Positions 1 to 7,960 of a stretch of DNA of 64,000 nucleotides are shown piece after piece. The notes beneath the pieces are model-generated. The model was not told where the DNA came from. It saw only the letters and a program-made list of their open reading frames with translations, and made no database searches. This stretch comes from Bacillus solimangrovi (GTDB taxonomy: Bacteria; Bacillota; Bacilli; Bacillales; Bacillaceae_N), in contig NZ_MJEH01000006.1 in NCBI RefSeq assembly GCF_001742425.1, positions 1 through 64,000 of the forward strand, given 5' to 3'. Made by a program: the position numbers and the translations under genes. How positions within the stretch are numbered: position 1 is the first letter of the stretch; every line of letters begins with the position of its first letter.

Positions 1-36
1 AACAATCATACCACAATTTAAAGGTTTCAATAACAT
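1..36 (+). repeat. Left arm of a perfect 36-bp inverted repeat
   Basis: Bases 1-36 are the exact reverse complement of 386-421; the match stops at base 37. The left arm may extend beyond the window edge. It lies inside the coding frame of the truncated gene at 1-299. Confidence 0.9.
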
Positions 37-299
37 CTTCACATTATGATTTTGGGTGGGAAGGAAAAAGTAACTCAGGTTTTCGTAACTTAGATTACTA
101 TTATGCAAGTGATATAAAAAAAGAAAATGATTTGTATATTATTAATGAAATCTTTAATGTCAATACTGGAGCTACCGAAATAAATGGTGAGGTTATACTT
201 ACAAGAACTTCTTTTTCCGTAGGAAAAAAGAGAAATGATTGTATTGATAATGAAAAGAAAGATTGGCTTATTCAAAAAATAATAGAACAATATAATTAA
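1..299 (+). CDS. 3' end of an unidentified protein gene (5' end outside window)
   Basis: An open frame enters from the left edge (codons in phase from base 3) and runs to TAA at 297-299, giving about 98 C-terminal residues. The translated end is hydrophilic and rich in N, D, K and E, with a segment reading EGKSNSGFRNLDYYYASD and the C terminus IIEQYN. I do not recognise a family. Codon use is AT-rich like the rest of the window, and the frame stays open for 98 codons with protein-like composition, so it is probably a real gene. Its first 36 visible bases are repeated in inverted orientation at 386-421, behind the stop codon, which is unusual. No start, ribosome binding site or promoter is visible. 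Confidence 0.6.
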   Translation, partial: QSYHNLKVSITSSHYDFGWEGKSNSGFRNLDYYYASDIKKENDLYIINEIFNVNTGATEINGEVILTRTSFSVGKKRNDCIDNEKKDWLIQKIIEQYN

Positions 300-385
300 G
301 GGTTGTTTTTTAATATGATAAATCCCTTTTAGTTTTGTAAGACGTCTTACTAACAAAATAATTTACAGGGTATTTTATTATCGCA

Positions 386-421
386 ATGTTATTGAAACCT
401 TTAAATTGTGGTATGATTGTT
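386..421 (-). repeat. Right arm of the perfect 36-bp inverted repeat
   Basis: This is the inverted copy of bases 1-36, lying 87 bp after the stop codon of the truncated gene. The two arms enclose 349 bp. No transposase or recombinase is visible nearby, and I see no obvious target-site duplication, though the left flank cannot be examined. Confidence 0.9.
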
Positions 422-448
422 CATGATGAAACATACGTTCGATCATAA

Positions 449-724
449 TGTAAATATCAAAGAACAGGTTACAGTGAAAAAACTTTCCAGCGTTGTTTCG
501 TTGACAAACAGTTTTATGAAATTATTTATATGTCTGATACAGGAGAGATTGTGAAAAGGTGTGTCAAAGTTAATGCAGTCATTGATCGCACTGTAAAAGC
601 CTTCTGCCATCTTAGAAAAGCATCGAGAACATTTAAAATTGATAACATAAGTCCAGGTTTTTCGGTGATAAGAGGAGGAGAAATGGATGGAGCAAATGAG
701 TATGGCACAGAAGAAAGTTTTTGA
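449..724 (+). pseudogene. WYL-domain-like small protein, probably degraded
   Basis: The frame open from 449 to 724 contains a segment (FYEIIYMSDTGEIVKRCVKV, then KAFCHLRKASRTFKIDNI) that resembles the short stand-alone WYL-type proteins of Bacillaceae. From family memory, similarity begins about 10 residues before the only ATG (530). No ATG, GTG or TTG occurs in frame between the upstream stop and 530. The frame also reads on past the expected family end into the ribosome binding site of the next gene, so both ends look eroded. Translation from ATG 530 (64 residues) remains possible, but no good ribosome binding site precedes it. The family assignment is from memory and needs a profile search. 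Confidence 0.45.
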
Positions 725-905
725 TGCAGTAGTTGAGTTATCTGAGGAATTAAGTTATTCTCCAACGTTTAGAGAAATTGCGGAGAGAGCAGGTTTGAAA
801 TCGCAATCCACTGTTTATGGACATATGAAAAAACTTGAGGAAAAAGGTTTTGTCGAATGGGATAAAAGTAAACCGAGGATATTAAAAATAGTAGATACTA
901 TCTAG
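687..905 (+). CDS. Stand-alone LexA-type winged-helix DNA-binding protein
   Basis: This 72-residue protein corresponds to the N-terminal DNA-binding domain of LexA and nothing more. Residues of the type SPTFREIAERAGLKSQSTVY followed by GHMKKLEEKGFVEW match the helix-turn-helix and wing of LexA repressors. The S24 autoproteolysis domain (Ser-Lys dyad) is absent, so RecA-stimulated self-cleavage cannot occur. ATG 687 is preceded by a strong AGGAGGAG at 671-680, with 6-bp spacing. It could bind a LexA-like or unrelated operator; its targets are unknown. It overlaps the 3' end of the decayed WYL-like frame. Known family: LexA DNA-binding domain. Inferred: a small regulator of unknown role. Confidence 0.75.
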   Translation: MEQMSMAQKKVFDAVVELSEELSYSPTFREIAERAGLKSQSTVYGHMKKLEEKGFVEWDKSKPRILKIVDTI

Positions 906-1316
906 CATAGACGTCAGGAACTAACTGATATGTGTTAGTGTTGAATTTTGGATAACTATGTATTAACTATAGAGGATGTTATTTATAATAGTAGAAAGTG
1001 AACAATGATGTTAATTTATTGCCCACGTTGATAATCTTAGTTAATATTATATAGAAGAAACTAGCTTACAACTGCTTATTGTTAATTATTCGAATTCAAG
1101 AAGTTAAGCAAGAGACGGTGCTTAATTTTATGAATTTAAATATTTATCGAAAATCAAGATAAAAAAGTAGGTATGAATAATCATCCTTCATACGATTCAA
1201 TAATTCTCGAATCACCGTACTTTGATACAGCTTTTTTTATTTAATATTTTTGATGCATTTAAAAATAGTCGTAAATGAAGATTCTATGGGTTAACATAAA
1301 TACAATGTAAAGTTAT
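906..1316. other. Intergenic stretch without a recognisable gene
   Basis: About 410 bp of AT-rich DNA follow the HTH gene. A weak stem-loop (TTAAGCA at 1104-1110 with TGCTTAA at 1119-1125, followed by TTTTA) and the strong terminator at 1317-1347 are the only structures I see. No open frame with a ribosome binding site is present. An untranslated small RNA ending at the terminator is possible but unsupported by a clear promoter. Confidence 0.5.
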
Positions 1317-1347
1317 AAAACCCGTCTGTAATATGCAGACGGGTTTT
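1317..1347 (+). terminator. Intrinsic terminator without an adjacent upstream gene
   Basis: An 8-bp perfect stem (CCCGTCTG / CAGACGGG) with a 7-nt loop is flanked by four A before and four T after. The nearest upstream gene on the + strand ends 411 bp earlier. Confidence 0.8.
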
Positions 1348-1473
1348 GTTGAGGTGATAAGCAAAATGTTAACATCATCGTGTTTGTTATTTTATGTTCA
1401 GGGTAATTATTGTAGATAATTGATTCTTTCTTTAGCAGTGATTTGTTATCAATGGTTAATAAGGGGATGCAAT

Positions 1474-2331
1474 ATGATTTACATAGGTTTGACAGGTTGG
1501 GGAGATCATTACACGCTGTATCCAGAAAATCAAGCGGGGGCAAAAAAGCTTCTGTCATATGCTGCTCATTTTCCGATTGTAGAATTAGATTCAAGCTTTT
1601 ATGCGGTTCAACCGAAGCGAAATATGGAGAAATGGGTGAGTGAGACACCTGAACGTTTTCAATTTGTAGTAAAAGCTTATCAGGGTATGACTGGTCATCA
1701 GCGTGGTGAGATTCCGTTTACAACAAAAAGAGAAATGTTTGAAGCATTTTTAAATTCCATTCAGCCGCTACAAGATTCAGGAAAATTAAGTATGGTTCTT
1801 TTTCAATTCCCACCATGGTTCGATTGTAAGAAAGAACATGTTACGTATTTGCGATACTGCAAAGATAGGATGGGAGATGTACCTGTTGCACTTGAGTTTC
1901 GAAATCAAACTTGGTTTGAACCAAAATACTATGAACAGACGTTAACCTTCATGGAAAAGGAAAAGTGGATTCACAGCATTTGTGATGAACCACAAGTAGG
2001 AAAAGGTAGTGTACCTACAATATTGCATGCGACAGACGATAATAAGACGTTAATTCGTTTTCACGGCCGAAATGTTGAAGGTTGGAGAAAACCGAAACAT
2101 GGTAATTGGCGTGAAGTGCGTTATCTTTATCGATATAATAAGAAAGAACTTAGTGAATGGTGTGAATGGTTGAATAAACTCAACAATCAAACAAAAGATA
2201 TATATATCGTTTTTAATAATAATTCAGGTGGAGATGCAGCAGATAATGCTAAACAAATGATGGAAATTCTTAATATTAACTATACAGGACTTGCACCACG
2301 TCAACTCGATTTATTTGGTAATGAGTTATAA
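1474..2331 (+). CDS. yunF: DUF72 family protein (YunF-like)
   Basis: A 285-residue soluble protein of the DUF72 family, whose TIM-barrel-like members are widespread but of unknown biochemical function. The N terminus IYIGLTGWGDH and the motif ELDSSFYAVQ (about residues 36-45) are typical of the family, as is FNNNSGGDAADNA near the C terminus. The ATG at 1474 follows AAGGGG at 1461-1466; a frame extension to 1420 lacks a ribosome binding site and breaks the family N terminus. Length agrees with B. subtilis YunF (about 282). It leads a run of yun homologues (yunF, yunE, yunD, yunC) transcribed in the same direction, with short to moderate gaps. Confidence 0.88.
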   Translation: MIYIGLTGWGDHYTLYPENQAGAKKLLSYAAHFPIVELDSSFYAVQPKRNMEKWVSETPERFQFVVKAYQGMTGHQRGEIPFTTKREMFEAFLNSIQPLQDSGKLSMVLFQFPPWFDCKKEHVTYLRYCKDRMGDVPVALEFRNQTWFEPKYYEQTLTFMEKEKWIHSICDEPQVGKGSVPTILHATDDNKTLIRFHGRNVEGWRKPKHGNWREVRYLYRYNKKELSEWCEWLNKLNNQTKDIYIVFNNNSGGDAADNAKQMMEILNINYTGLAPRQLDLFGNEL

Positions 2332-2439
2332 AATTAGAGTTGTATATCTCATTGTTCATATCATTTAAGAGTATTGATAGAAATCGTACTAAGTTAGTTA
2401 AGTTTAGTGTAGTGCAGGATGGAAGTAGGTGGATGACAA

Positions 2440-3258
2440 TTGATTTGGGTTATTTTATTTGTAATAGGGTTAGTAGCAGGTATACTTGGAAGCATTGTTG
2501 GACTTGGTGGTGGAATCATACTTGTTCCTGCATTGCTATTTTTAGGAACATACGCAGAAGCATTCCATAATATTACACCTCAGCTTGCTGTAGGGACATC
2601 ACTTCTCGTTATTATCTTTACAGGGTTAGCATCGACGTTAAGTTATATGAAATATAAAACGATAGACTATAAGAGTGGACTAATCTTTTTTATAGGAAGT
2701 GGTCCTGGAAGTATTATTGGAGCATTTGTGAATAATTACTTGAAAGTAGAACAGTTCCAACTATATTTTGGATTATTAATGATTGTTTTAGCTATCGTGT
2801 TACTTTTTAAAGATAGGCTAAAGCCTGCAAAAAATAAGGAGATTAAAGGGATTGTTCGCCATTTTAAAGATTTAAATGGAGAAGAATTTGTATATGGGTT
2901 CAGGCCGTTAACTGGATGGAGTGTGGCCTTTGTAGTTGGATTCTTATCTGGATTATTTGGGATTGGTGGTGGGTCACTAATGGTTCCAGCCATGATGTTA
3001 ATTTTTCAATTTCCACCACATGTTGCAGTGGCAACTTCAATGTTTATGATTACCCTCTCCTCAATCGTTAGTTCTATCACACACATCACTCTTGGAAATA
3101 TCGATTGGATCTTTGCAGCTGCACTTATTCCAGGCGCATGGTTTGGAGGACGGATAGGTGCAGTTCTTAATCAAAAATTAAAAAGTAATACTGTTGTCAT
3201 TCTATTACGTATAATATTAGTAATCATTGGTATTAGGCTCATTTATCAATCATTCTAA
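2440..3258 (+). CDS. yunE: TauE/SafE family membrane exporter (YunE-like)
   Basis: A 272-residue polytopic membrane protein of the sulfite exporter TauE/SafE family (DUF81). The internal duplication typical of the family is visible: the glycine motif VGLGGGII near residue 22 recurs as FGIGGGSLM near residue 172, each followed by alternating hydrophobic segments. Family members export small organosulfur or sulfite-type anions; the substrate here is unknown. The start is TTG 2440, with AGGTGG at 2427-2432. Its position between yunF and yunD homologues matches the B. subtilis order, and in that organism YunE is close to this size. Confidence 0.85.
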   Translation: MIWVILFVIGLVAGILGSIVGLGGGIILVPALLFLGTYAEAFHNITPQLAVGTSLLVIIFTGLASTLSYMKYKTIDYKSGLIFFIGSGPGSIIGAFVNNYLKVEQFQLYFGLLMIVLAIVLLFKDRLKPAKNKEIKGIVRHFKDLNGEEFVYGFRPLTGWSVAFVVGFLSGLFGIGGGSLMVPAMMLIFQFPPHVAVATSMFMITLSSIVSSITHITLGNIDWIFAAALIPGAWFGGRIGAVLNQKLKSNTVVILLRIILVIIGIRLIYQSF

Positions 3259-3412
3259 GAGGTTGTTCAAAAAGACTGAGCATTAAGGCTAAGAATATAT
3301 ACCTCGTGAGATTGCTTCGAATTTGATGGCTGTTGGCTTACATTTCATTGAATTCTTTGCCCTTTTTGACTTCCTTTTTGTATACTCTCTTTAATAGAAG
3401 AGGGGGAAACGC

Positions 3413-4804
3413 ATGTCGAAGGTTTATTTGTATCATTCAAACGATTTACATAGTCATTTCGATGCTTGGACAAGAATGAGTACATTTTTTTCTCAAGTTC
3501 GAGAAAAACACGATGAACGTACTGATGAGACGTTTTTCTTTGATATTGGTGATCATATGGATAGAGCACATTGGCTCAGTGATGCTACAGAAGGGAAAGC
3601 GAATGTAACACTAATGAACAGTGTTGGTTATGATGCTGTAACATTTGGAAATAATGAAGGGATTACGTTATCTAAAGAGGGCCTAGATACATTGTATAAG
3701 GATGCTGAGTTTACTGTCCTTGCAGCAAATTTGTATGATAATGATGGAAATCGTCCTCACTGGACAAGGCCTTATGAGATTTATACATTAAAAAATGGCA
3801 TGAGAATGGCTGTTATTGGTTTAACTGTACCGTTTGAAAAATTTTATTCACAATTAGGGTGGAAAGTGACTTCTCCTTATGAAGAATTAGATAAGTTGTT
3901 ATCGTCTATTAAATTAAAGGCTGATGTAATTATTTTACTCTCACATTTAGGTATAAAAGATGATGAAAAAATAGCTGAAAAATATGAAGAGGTCGATGTG
4001 ATTATGGGTGGTCATACACACCACCTTTTTGAAAATGGAAAAATGATGAATCAAACCTTACTTGCAGCAGCTGGAAAACATGGCCATTATGCTGGGGAAA
4101 TATGTCTTACTTTTGATGACAGGAAAAAAGTATTGATTCATAAACAGGCAATTACACATTTAATAGATGAAGTGGATGAGTCGTTAGAGACGAAGTCGTT
4201 ACTCGATGAATTAGAAGAAGGGGTAGACAAACGTTACAATAATCAAGTTGTTCATTTGGAACAACCTCTTCCTGTATCGTGGTTTTCAAACTCAATTATT
4301 ACTGAACTATTAGTCTCTGGATTAAGAGAGTGGGTAGGTGTAGATGCGGCTATGATGAATGCAGGAGTTATATTAGCTGATCTACCTGCTGGACCAGTGA
4401 CGAGAAAAGATATTCATCATATTTGCCCGCATCCTATTAATCCTTGCAAGATTAGTTTAACTGGTTCAGAGTTAAAAGCGGTAATTGAAAAAAGTTTTAC
4501 AAAACAGATGCAGGAATTAGAATTTAAAGGGTTAGGATTTCGAGGTAAAGTAATGGGTGCTATGGTGTTTGACAATATTGAAATTGAATGGGAAATATTA
4601 AATGATGAAGAACCTATATTAAAACAAATCCGACTTAACGGAGTTATTGTTGATCACAATAAATCATATCTTATAGCAACGCTTGATATGTTTACATTTG
4701 GATACTTATATCCTGAAATGTCTCATAAAACGGAGAAGCAATATTACATGCCCGAAATGCTTCGAGATGTATTTGCTTGGAAATTAAAAAAAGAGTACGG
4801 TTAA
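3413..4804 (+). CDS. yunD: 5'-nucleotidase/2',3'-cyclic phosphodiesterase family metallophosphoesterase (YunD-like)
   Basis: A 463-residue two-domain phosphoesterase. The N-terminal calcineurin-like metallophosphoesterase domain carries the metal ligands HSNDLHSH (about residues 8-15), GDHMDRAH, GNNEG and GGHTHH (about residues 200-205). The C-terminal half, with NAGVILADLPAGPVT, is the 5'-nucleotidase substrate-binding domain. There is no signal peptide, so unlike many UshA-type enzymes it should act in the cytoplasm on nucleotides or nucleotide sugars. ATG 3413 follows AGAGGGGG. About 150 bp separate it from yunE, and it is followed by yunC. The exact substrate cannot be read from sequence. 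Confidence 0.87.
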   Translation: MSKVYLYHSNDLHSHFDAWTRMSTFFSQVREKHDERTDETFFFDIGDHMDRAHWLSDATEGKANVTLMNSVGYDAVTFGNNEGITLSKEGLDTLYKDAEFTVLAANLYDNDGNRPHWTRPYEIYTLKNGMRMAVIGLTVPFEKFYSQLGWKVTSPYEELDKLLSSIKLKADVIILLSHLGIKDDEKIAEKYEEVDVIMGGHTHHLFENGKMMNQTLLAAAGKHGHYAGEICLTFDDRKKVLIHKQAITHLIDEVDESLETKSLLDELEEGVDKRYNNQVVHLEQPLPVSWFSNSIITELLVSGLREWVGVDAAMMNAGVILADLPAGPVTRKDIHHICPHPINPCKISLTGSELKAVIEKSFTKQMQELEFKGLGFRGKVMGAMVFDNIEIEWEILNDEEPILKQIRLNGVIVDHNKSYLIATLDMFTFGYLYPEMSHKTEKQYYMPEMLRDVFAWKLKKEYG

Positions 4805-4903
4805 AGGAATCATCGTATATCAAACGTGAGTTAAGTTTCGCGTTATCCTTTACACCCTTTGCGATAAACATGCATACGTTATTATCGAGAGGGAGTGAGG
4901 ATA

Positions 4904-5206
4904 ATGGTGACAGTTACCCCAATTGAGATTGAAGGAAAACACTTTACTGCAGTTACTTTGAGTCTGCCTAAAACAAATTTCATGGCAGTTACAAGTGATA
5001 AGGGATATATTATGTGTGGTGCACTCGATGTTGCTCTTTTAAATGAAAAATTAAAGGATCGGAAAATAATTGCAGGAAGAGCAGTTGGCGTTAGAACGAT
5101 CGAACAGTTGCTAGAAGCACCATTACAGATGGTGACAATTGAAGCGGAAAACATAGGAATCCATGAGGGGATGAAAGGCAAGGATGCTATGTTGAAAATG
5201 TTGTGA
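4904..5206 (+). CDS. yunC: DUF1805 protein (YunC-like)
   Basis: A 100-residue protein of the DUF1805 family. The stretches KTNFMAVTSDKGYIMCGALD and AGRAVGVRTIEQLLEAPLQ match B. subtilis YunC closely. Function is unknown; the family includes single-domain proteins fused or linked to diverse metabolic genes. ATG 4904 is preferred because GAGGGAG lies about 8 bp upstream and the family starts MV-x-x-TP; GTG 4895 would lie inside that ribosome binding site. A terminator follows directly. Confidence 0.85.
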   Translation: MVTVTPIEIEGKHFTAVTLSLPKTNFMAVTSDKGYIMCGALDVALLNEKLKDRKIIAGRAVGVRTIEQLLEAPLQMVTIEAENIGIHEGMKGKDAMLKML

Positions 5207-5210
5207 TTTA

Positions 5211-5243
5211 AGGGCGGTCTCTGTCAGTAGAGACGCCTTTTTT
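5211..5243 (+). terminator. Terminator after yunC
   Basis: An imperfect GC-rich stem (GGCGGTCTCT with AGAGACGCC) is followed by seven T residues. Confidence 0.8.
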
Positions 5244-5574
5244 AAGTTAATGAAAAGGAGCTTAAACCTCAATCTTATGTTGTGAAATATCGTTACACGT
5301 ATTTATACATAACCTCCACACTTTCTAAAACGATACTCCTTAAAAGTGTATTAAGATAGTACATCTGATTAAAGTAAGTCCTCACATTTCACCATTAAAA
5401 CATATCTATAACAAGTGCAAAATTATTGAACATCTCCAATATTTATAATTTAATAGTTTACTTGGCAAGGAAAAAATGAAAAAATGAATAATATAGAGAA
5501 TTAGGAAAATTATTGTTTTCAATCATAAGTGAATTGTCTCATTATAACAATACATATATAGTCAGGAGTTCATT
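5244..5574. other. Intergenic stretch upstream of the HD-GYP gene
   Basis: About 330 bp of very AT-rich DNA. It should hold the promoter of the HD-GYP gene, but I could not pick a convincing -35/-10 pair. No small open frame with a ribosome binding site was seen. Confidence 0.4.
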
Positions 5575-6663
5575 ATGAGATTAGTAAGTATAGATTCCTT
5601 AAGAGAGAATGTCGTGTTAGAGAAACCAATATTTAATGATAAAGGTCAAGTTTTACTTGGTGAGGGAGTAGTCTTAACTAATAAATTGATCAATCGTTTA
5701 AAAGAACACGGTGTTGATCATGTTTGTATAGTTGATCAGTTGTCCGAAGGCATAAAGTTAACAGAACCAATCTCGATAGAAACTAGAATGCAGGCAATGA
5801 GTACGATTAAAGAAACATTAGAAAGTGTGCATAAAAATCACGATCTATCAAAAGCTTTTGTTCAAGGTGGTTTGGACAAGCAATTTAATGAAGTTATAAG
5901 GAATATATTACGTGATATTAGTAGAATTCCAGAGGCAATATCTCTTATGTCTGATGTGTATTCTTATGATAATTACATTTTTTCACATTCTTTGAATGTG
6001 ACCATATATTCTCTAGCCCTTGCATATCAATTAAAACTATCGCCGCGAGAACTAGAGGAAATAGGCATAGGGGCAATGTTACATGATGTTGGGAAGATGA
6101 TGGTTCCAATAGAAATTCTAACTAAACCTGGTCGATTAACTGATGAAGAATTCGTTGAAATGAAAAATCATGCCGAATATGGATTTAATATATTGAGAAA
6201 AGTGCCTACACTTTCATTAGTAACTGCGCATTGTGCATATCAACATCATGAACGTATTGATGGTAGTGGGTATCCACGTGGGTTAAAAGGTAGGGATATA
6301 CATTATTATAGTAGAATTATCGCCGTTGCAGACGTGTATGATGCTGTAACTTCTAATCGAGTATATAGAAGAGCGATGCTGCCACATGAAGGTTTAGAAA
6401 TTTTGTATGCAGGTTCTGGTACGCAATTTGATAAAGAATTAATCGACGCATTTCGGAAGGCAATTATTATTTATCCACCTGGATTGAAAGTGGAACTTAG
6501 TGATCAGAGGAAAGGTATTGTCATTCGTTCAAATCCAGGACTAAGTGAGCGGCCAATTATTCGTATCATTGAAGAAGCGGGTAGGCAGTGTGGGAAACCG
6601 TATGAGTTAGATTTATCAAAAGATTTGAATACCGTTATTACAGGTGCAGATTTAACATTATAG
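5575..6663 (+). CDS. HD-GYP domain protein, probable cyclic di-GMP phosphodiesterase
   Basis: A 362-residue soluble protein. The N-terminal ~90 residues resemble the small sensory region found on many Firmicutes HD-GYP proteins. The catalytic domain follows, with the HD pair in MLHDVGKM (about residue 173) and the signature HHERIDGSGYPRGLKG (about residues 222-237), which includes the diagnostic GYP. HD-GYP enzymes hydrolyse cyclic di-GMP to pGpG or GMP using a bi- or tri-iron site. The ATG at 5575 follows a modest AGGAG at 5563-5567. It is not part of the B. subtilis yun cluster and so looks like a lineage-specific insertion between yunC and yunB. Its input signal is unknown. Confidence 0.87.
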   Translation: MRLVSIDSLRENVVLEKPIFNDKGQVLLGEGVVLTNKLINRLKEHGVDHVCIVDQLSEGIKLTEPISIETRMQAMSTIKETLESVHKNHDLSKAFVQGGLDKQFNEVIRNILRDISRIPEAISLMSDVYSYDNYIFSHSLNVTIYSLALAYQLKLSPRELEEIGIGAMLHDVGKMMVPIEILTKPGRLTDEEFVEMKNHAEYGFNILRKVPTLSLVTAHCAYQHHERIDGSGYPRGLKGRDIHYYSRIIAVADVYDAVTSNRVYRRAMLPHEGLEILYAGSGTQFDKELIDAFRKAIIIYPPGLKVELSDQRKGIVIRSNPGLSERPIIRIIEEAGRQCGKPYELDLSKDLNTVITGADLTL

Positions 6664-6732
6664 AAAAAATTAAGAATATGGCGTGAGCTGCTTTCTTCTT
6701 GCATACATATGTACAAGAAGGAGGGAGTTTGT

Positions 6733-7506
6733 ATGGCTCGCAGGCGGCTACGTCTGAAAAGAAGAGGACCACTTCCTTTTCGTTATGTCTTTCTTATTAC
6801 ATTTATCACCTTTATAATCCTTACATTTCAAGGTTTATGGATTATTAATGAAGGAATTAAGCCAGCTCTACTAAACATTGCAGAAGCAAAAACACAACAA
6901 ATTGCTAATAAAGCAATTAATCAAGCATTCAATAAAAAGTTAGCCGAAGATTTAAATGTAGATCAGCTTGTGTTTATTGAAAAGGACTCAACAGGAAAAG
7001 TCACTTCTATAGGTTGGAATCAAAGGGTAGTTAGTACTGTATTACGAGAAACGACATATCGTGTACAGGAATACTTAACTCAAGTTGAAGAAGGGAATAT
7101 TCCAGATACAGGAATGCCTCCTGATATTGATATTGAAGTTGATGATCCAGAGAAGAGACGACAAGGTATTGTTTATGAAATGCCACTTGGTCAAGCAACG
7201 AATAATGCCTTACTTGCAAATTTAGGACCAAAAGTGCCTGTCCGCTTTACAGCGATTGGTTCAGTAAGACCTGATGTTCGAGAAGAAATCACATCATATG
7301 GAATAAATAATGCCAAATTCAAAGTTTTTATTCATGTTGAAGTTGATCTTCGAGTCGTAATCCCTTTTGCAGCTAAAGCAACTACAGTTTCAGCTGATAT
7401 CCCTGTCGATATTCGCATCATACAAGGTGATGTTCCATATTTATACAATAGTGGTGGAAGTGGTACTGTTAATCCATCATTTATACCTCCGAAAGATGTA
7501 CGATAA
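6733..7506 (+). CDS. yunB: Sporulation protein YunB
   Basis: A 257-residue protein with a basic N terminus (ARRRLRLKRRG) and one membrane segment (about residues 15-40), followed by an extracytoplasmic domain with the family segments IANKAINQAFNKK and NNALLANLGPKVPVRF. YunB is a sporulation protein expressed in the mother cell in B. subtilis and required for normal spore formation; its biochemical role is not known. ATG 6733 is chosen because AAGGAGGGAG lies just upstream; the frame extends to 6709 without a better signal. A stem-loop at 6695-6720 overlaps the first half of the ribosome binding site. The lysine riboswitch begins about 60 bp downstream. Confidence 0.88.
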   Translation: MARRRLRLKRRGPLPFRYVFLITFITFIILTFQGLWIINEGIKPALLNIAEAKTQQIANKAINQAFNKKLAEDLNVDQLVFIEKDSTGKVTSIGWNQRVVSTVLRETTYRVQEYLTQVEEGNIPDTGMPPDIDIEVDDPEKRRQGIVYEMPLGQATNNALLANLGPKVPVRFTAIGSVRPDVREEITSYGINNAKFKVFIHVEVDLRVVIPFAAKATTVSADIPVDIRIIQGDVPYLYNSGGSGTVNPSFIPPKDVR

Positions 7507-7567
7507 GTTTGTCAATATAATAATTTGCTGTTATAATGAACTCTGTTCAAAAAATAAAATAAAGTAT

Positions 7568-7772
7568 TGCCTTCTCATAACGATGAGGTAGAGGTGCAAA
7601 AAACAAGAGTATAATCCACGAGGATGACAACGAAGACTGGATTGGAAAGGGTTTTTTGCCGAAGCAGAGAAAAAAGGTCGCTTATTCTCTGTTGGGGCTG
7701 TCCTGAATAAGGGCGGAACTGTCGCTGTAAAGTACGTTTAACAGCGGAGTGCTCCTATCGTGATGGAGGATA
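7568..7772 (+). ncRNA. Lysine riboswitch (L box)
   Basis: The conserved L-box blocks appear in order: GATGAGGTAGAGGTGC (7583-7598), TTTTTTGCCGAAGCAGAG, GGGGCTGTCC, GGAACTGTCGCTG and ACAGCGGAGTGCTCC. The P1 helix can form between CCTTCTCATAACGATGAGG (7570-7588) and CCTATCGTGATGGAGG (7754-7769). A terminator follows at 7791-7826, so the switch should stop transcription when lysine is bound. The controlled gene is the NhaC-family carrier at 7961. L boxes upstream of NhaC-type carriers are known from comparative genomics, where such carriers were proposed to take up lysine. Confidence 0.93.
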
Positions 7773-7790
7773 ACATAACATTACAAATGG

Positions 7791-7826
7791 GGTAATGATA
7801 GGTTATTTTCTATCGTTACCTTTTTT
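7791..7826 (+). terminator. Riboswitch-controlled terminator
   Basis: An 11-bp stem (GGTAATGATAG with CTATCGTTACC, one G-T pair) has an 8-nt loop and six T residues. It lies 18 bp after the lysine aptamer and before the NhaC-family gene, the usual place for the OFF-state terminator. Confidence 0.9.
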
Positions 7827-7960
7827 GTGTTTATTTTTGCATTATTGTTGTGAAAACTTTTGTCCAGGTTTCCTTTTCTATTTTATTATTTATGAAAATA
7901 ATAACAAATAGATTCTTTATCGAGTGAGTTTGAGAAGGCACGAGAAAAAGGAGTAGGAAG

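Noticed and set aside
90-356. Minus-strand 88-codon open frame rich in hydrophobic residues
   Set aside because: It is antisense to the better-supported + strand frame ending at 299 and its composition (I, F, Y, N) is what AT-rich antisense DNA gives.
526-765. Minus-strand 79-codon frame
   Set aside because: Antisense to the WYL-like fragment and the LexA-type HTH gene; no ribosome binding site.
3259-3380. Dispersed-repeat relic suggested by TTGTTCAAAAAG and CTTTTTGAC flanks between yunE and yunD
   Set aside because: Only 8-9 bp of complementarity and no second copy in the window; not enough to call a repeat.
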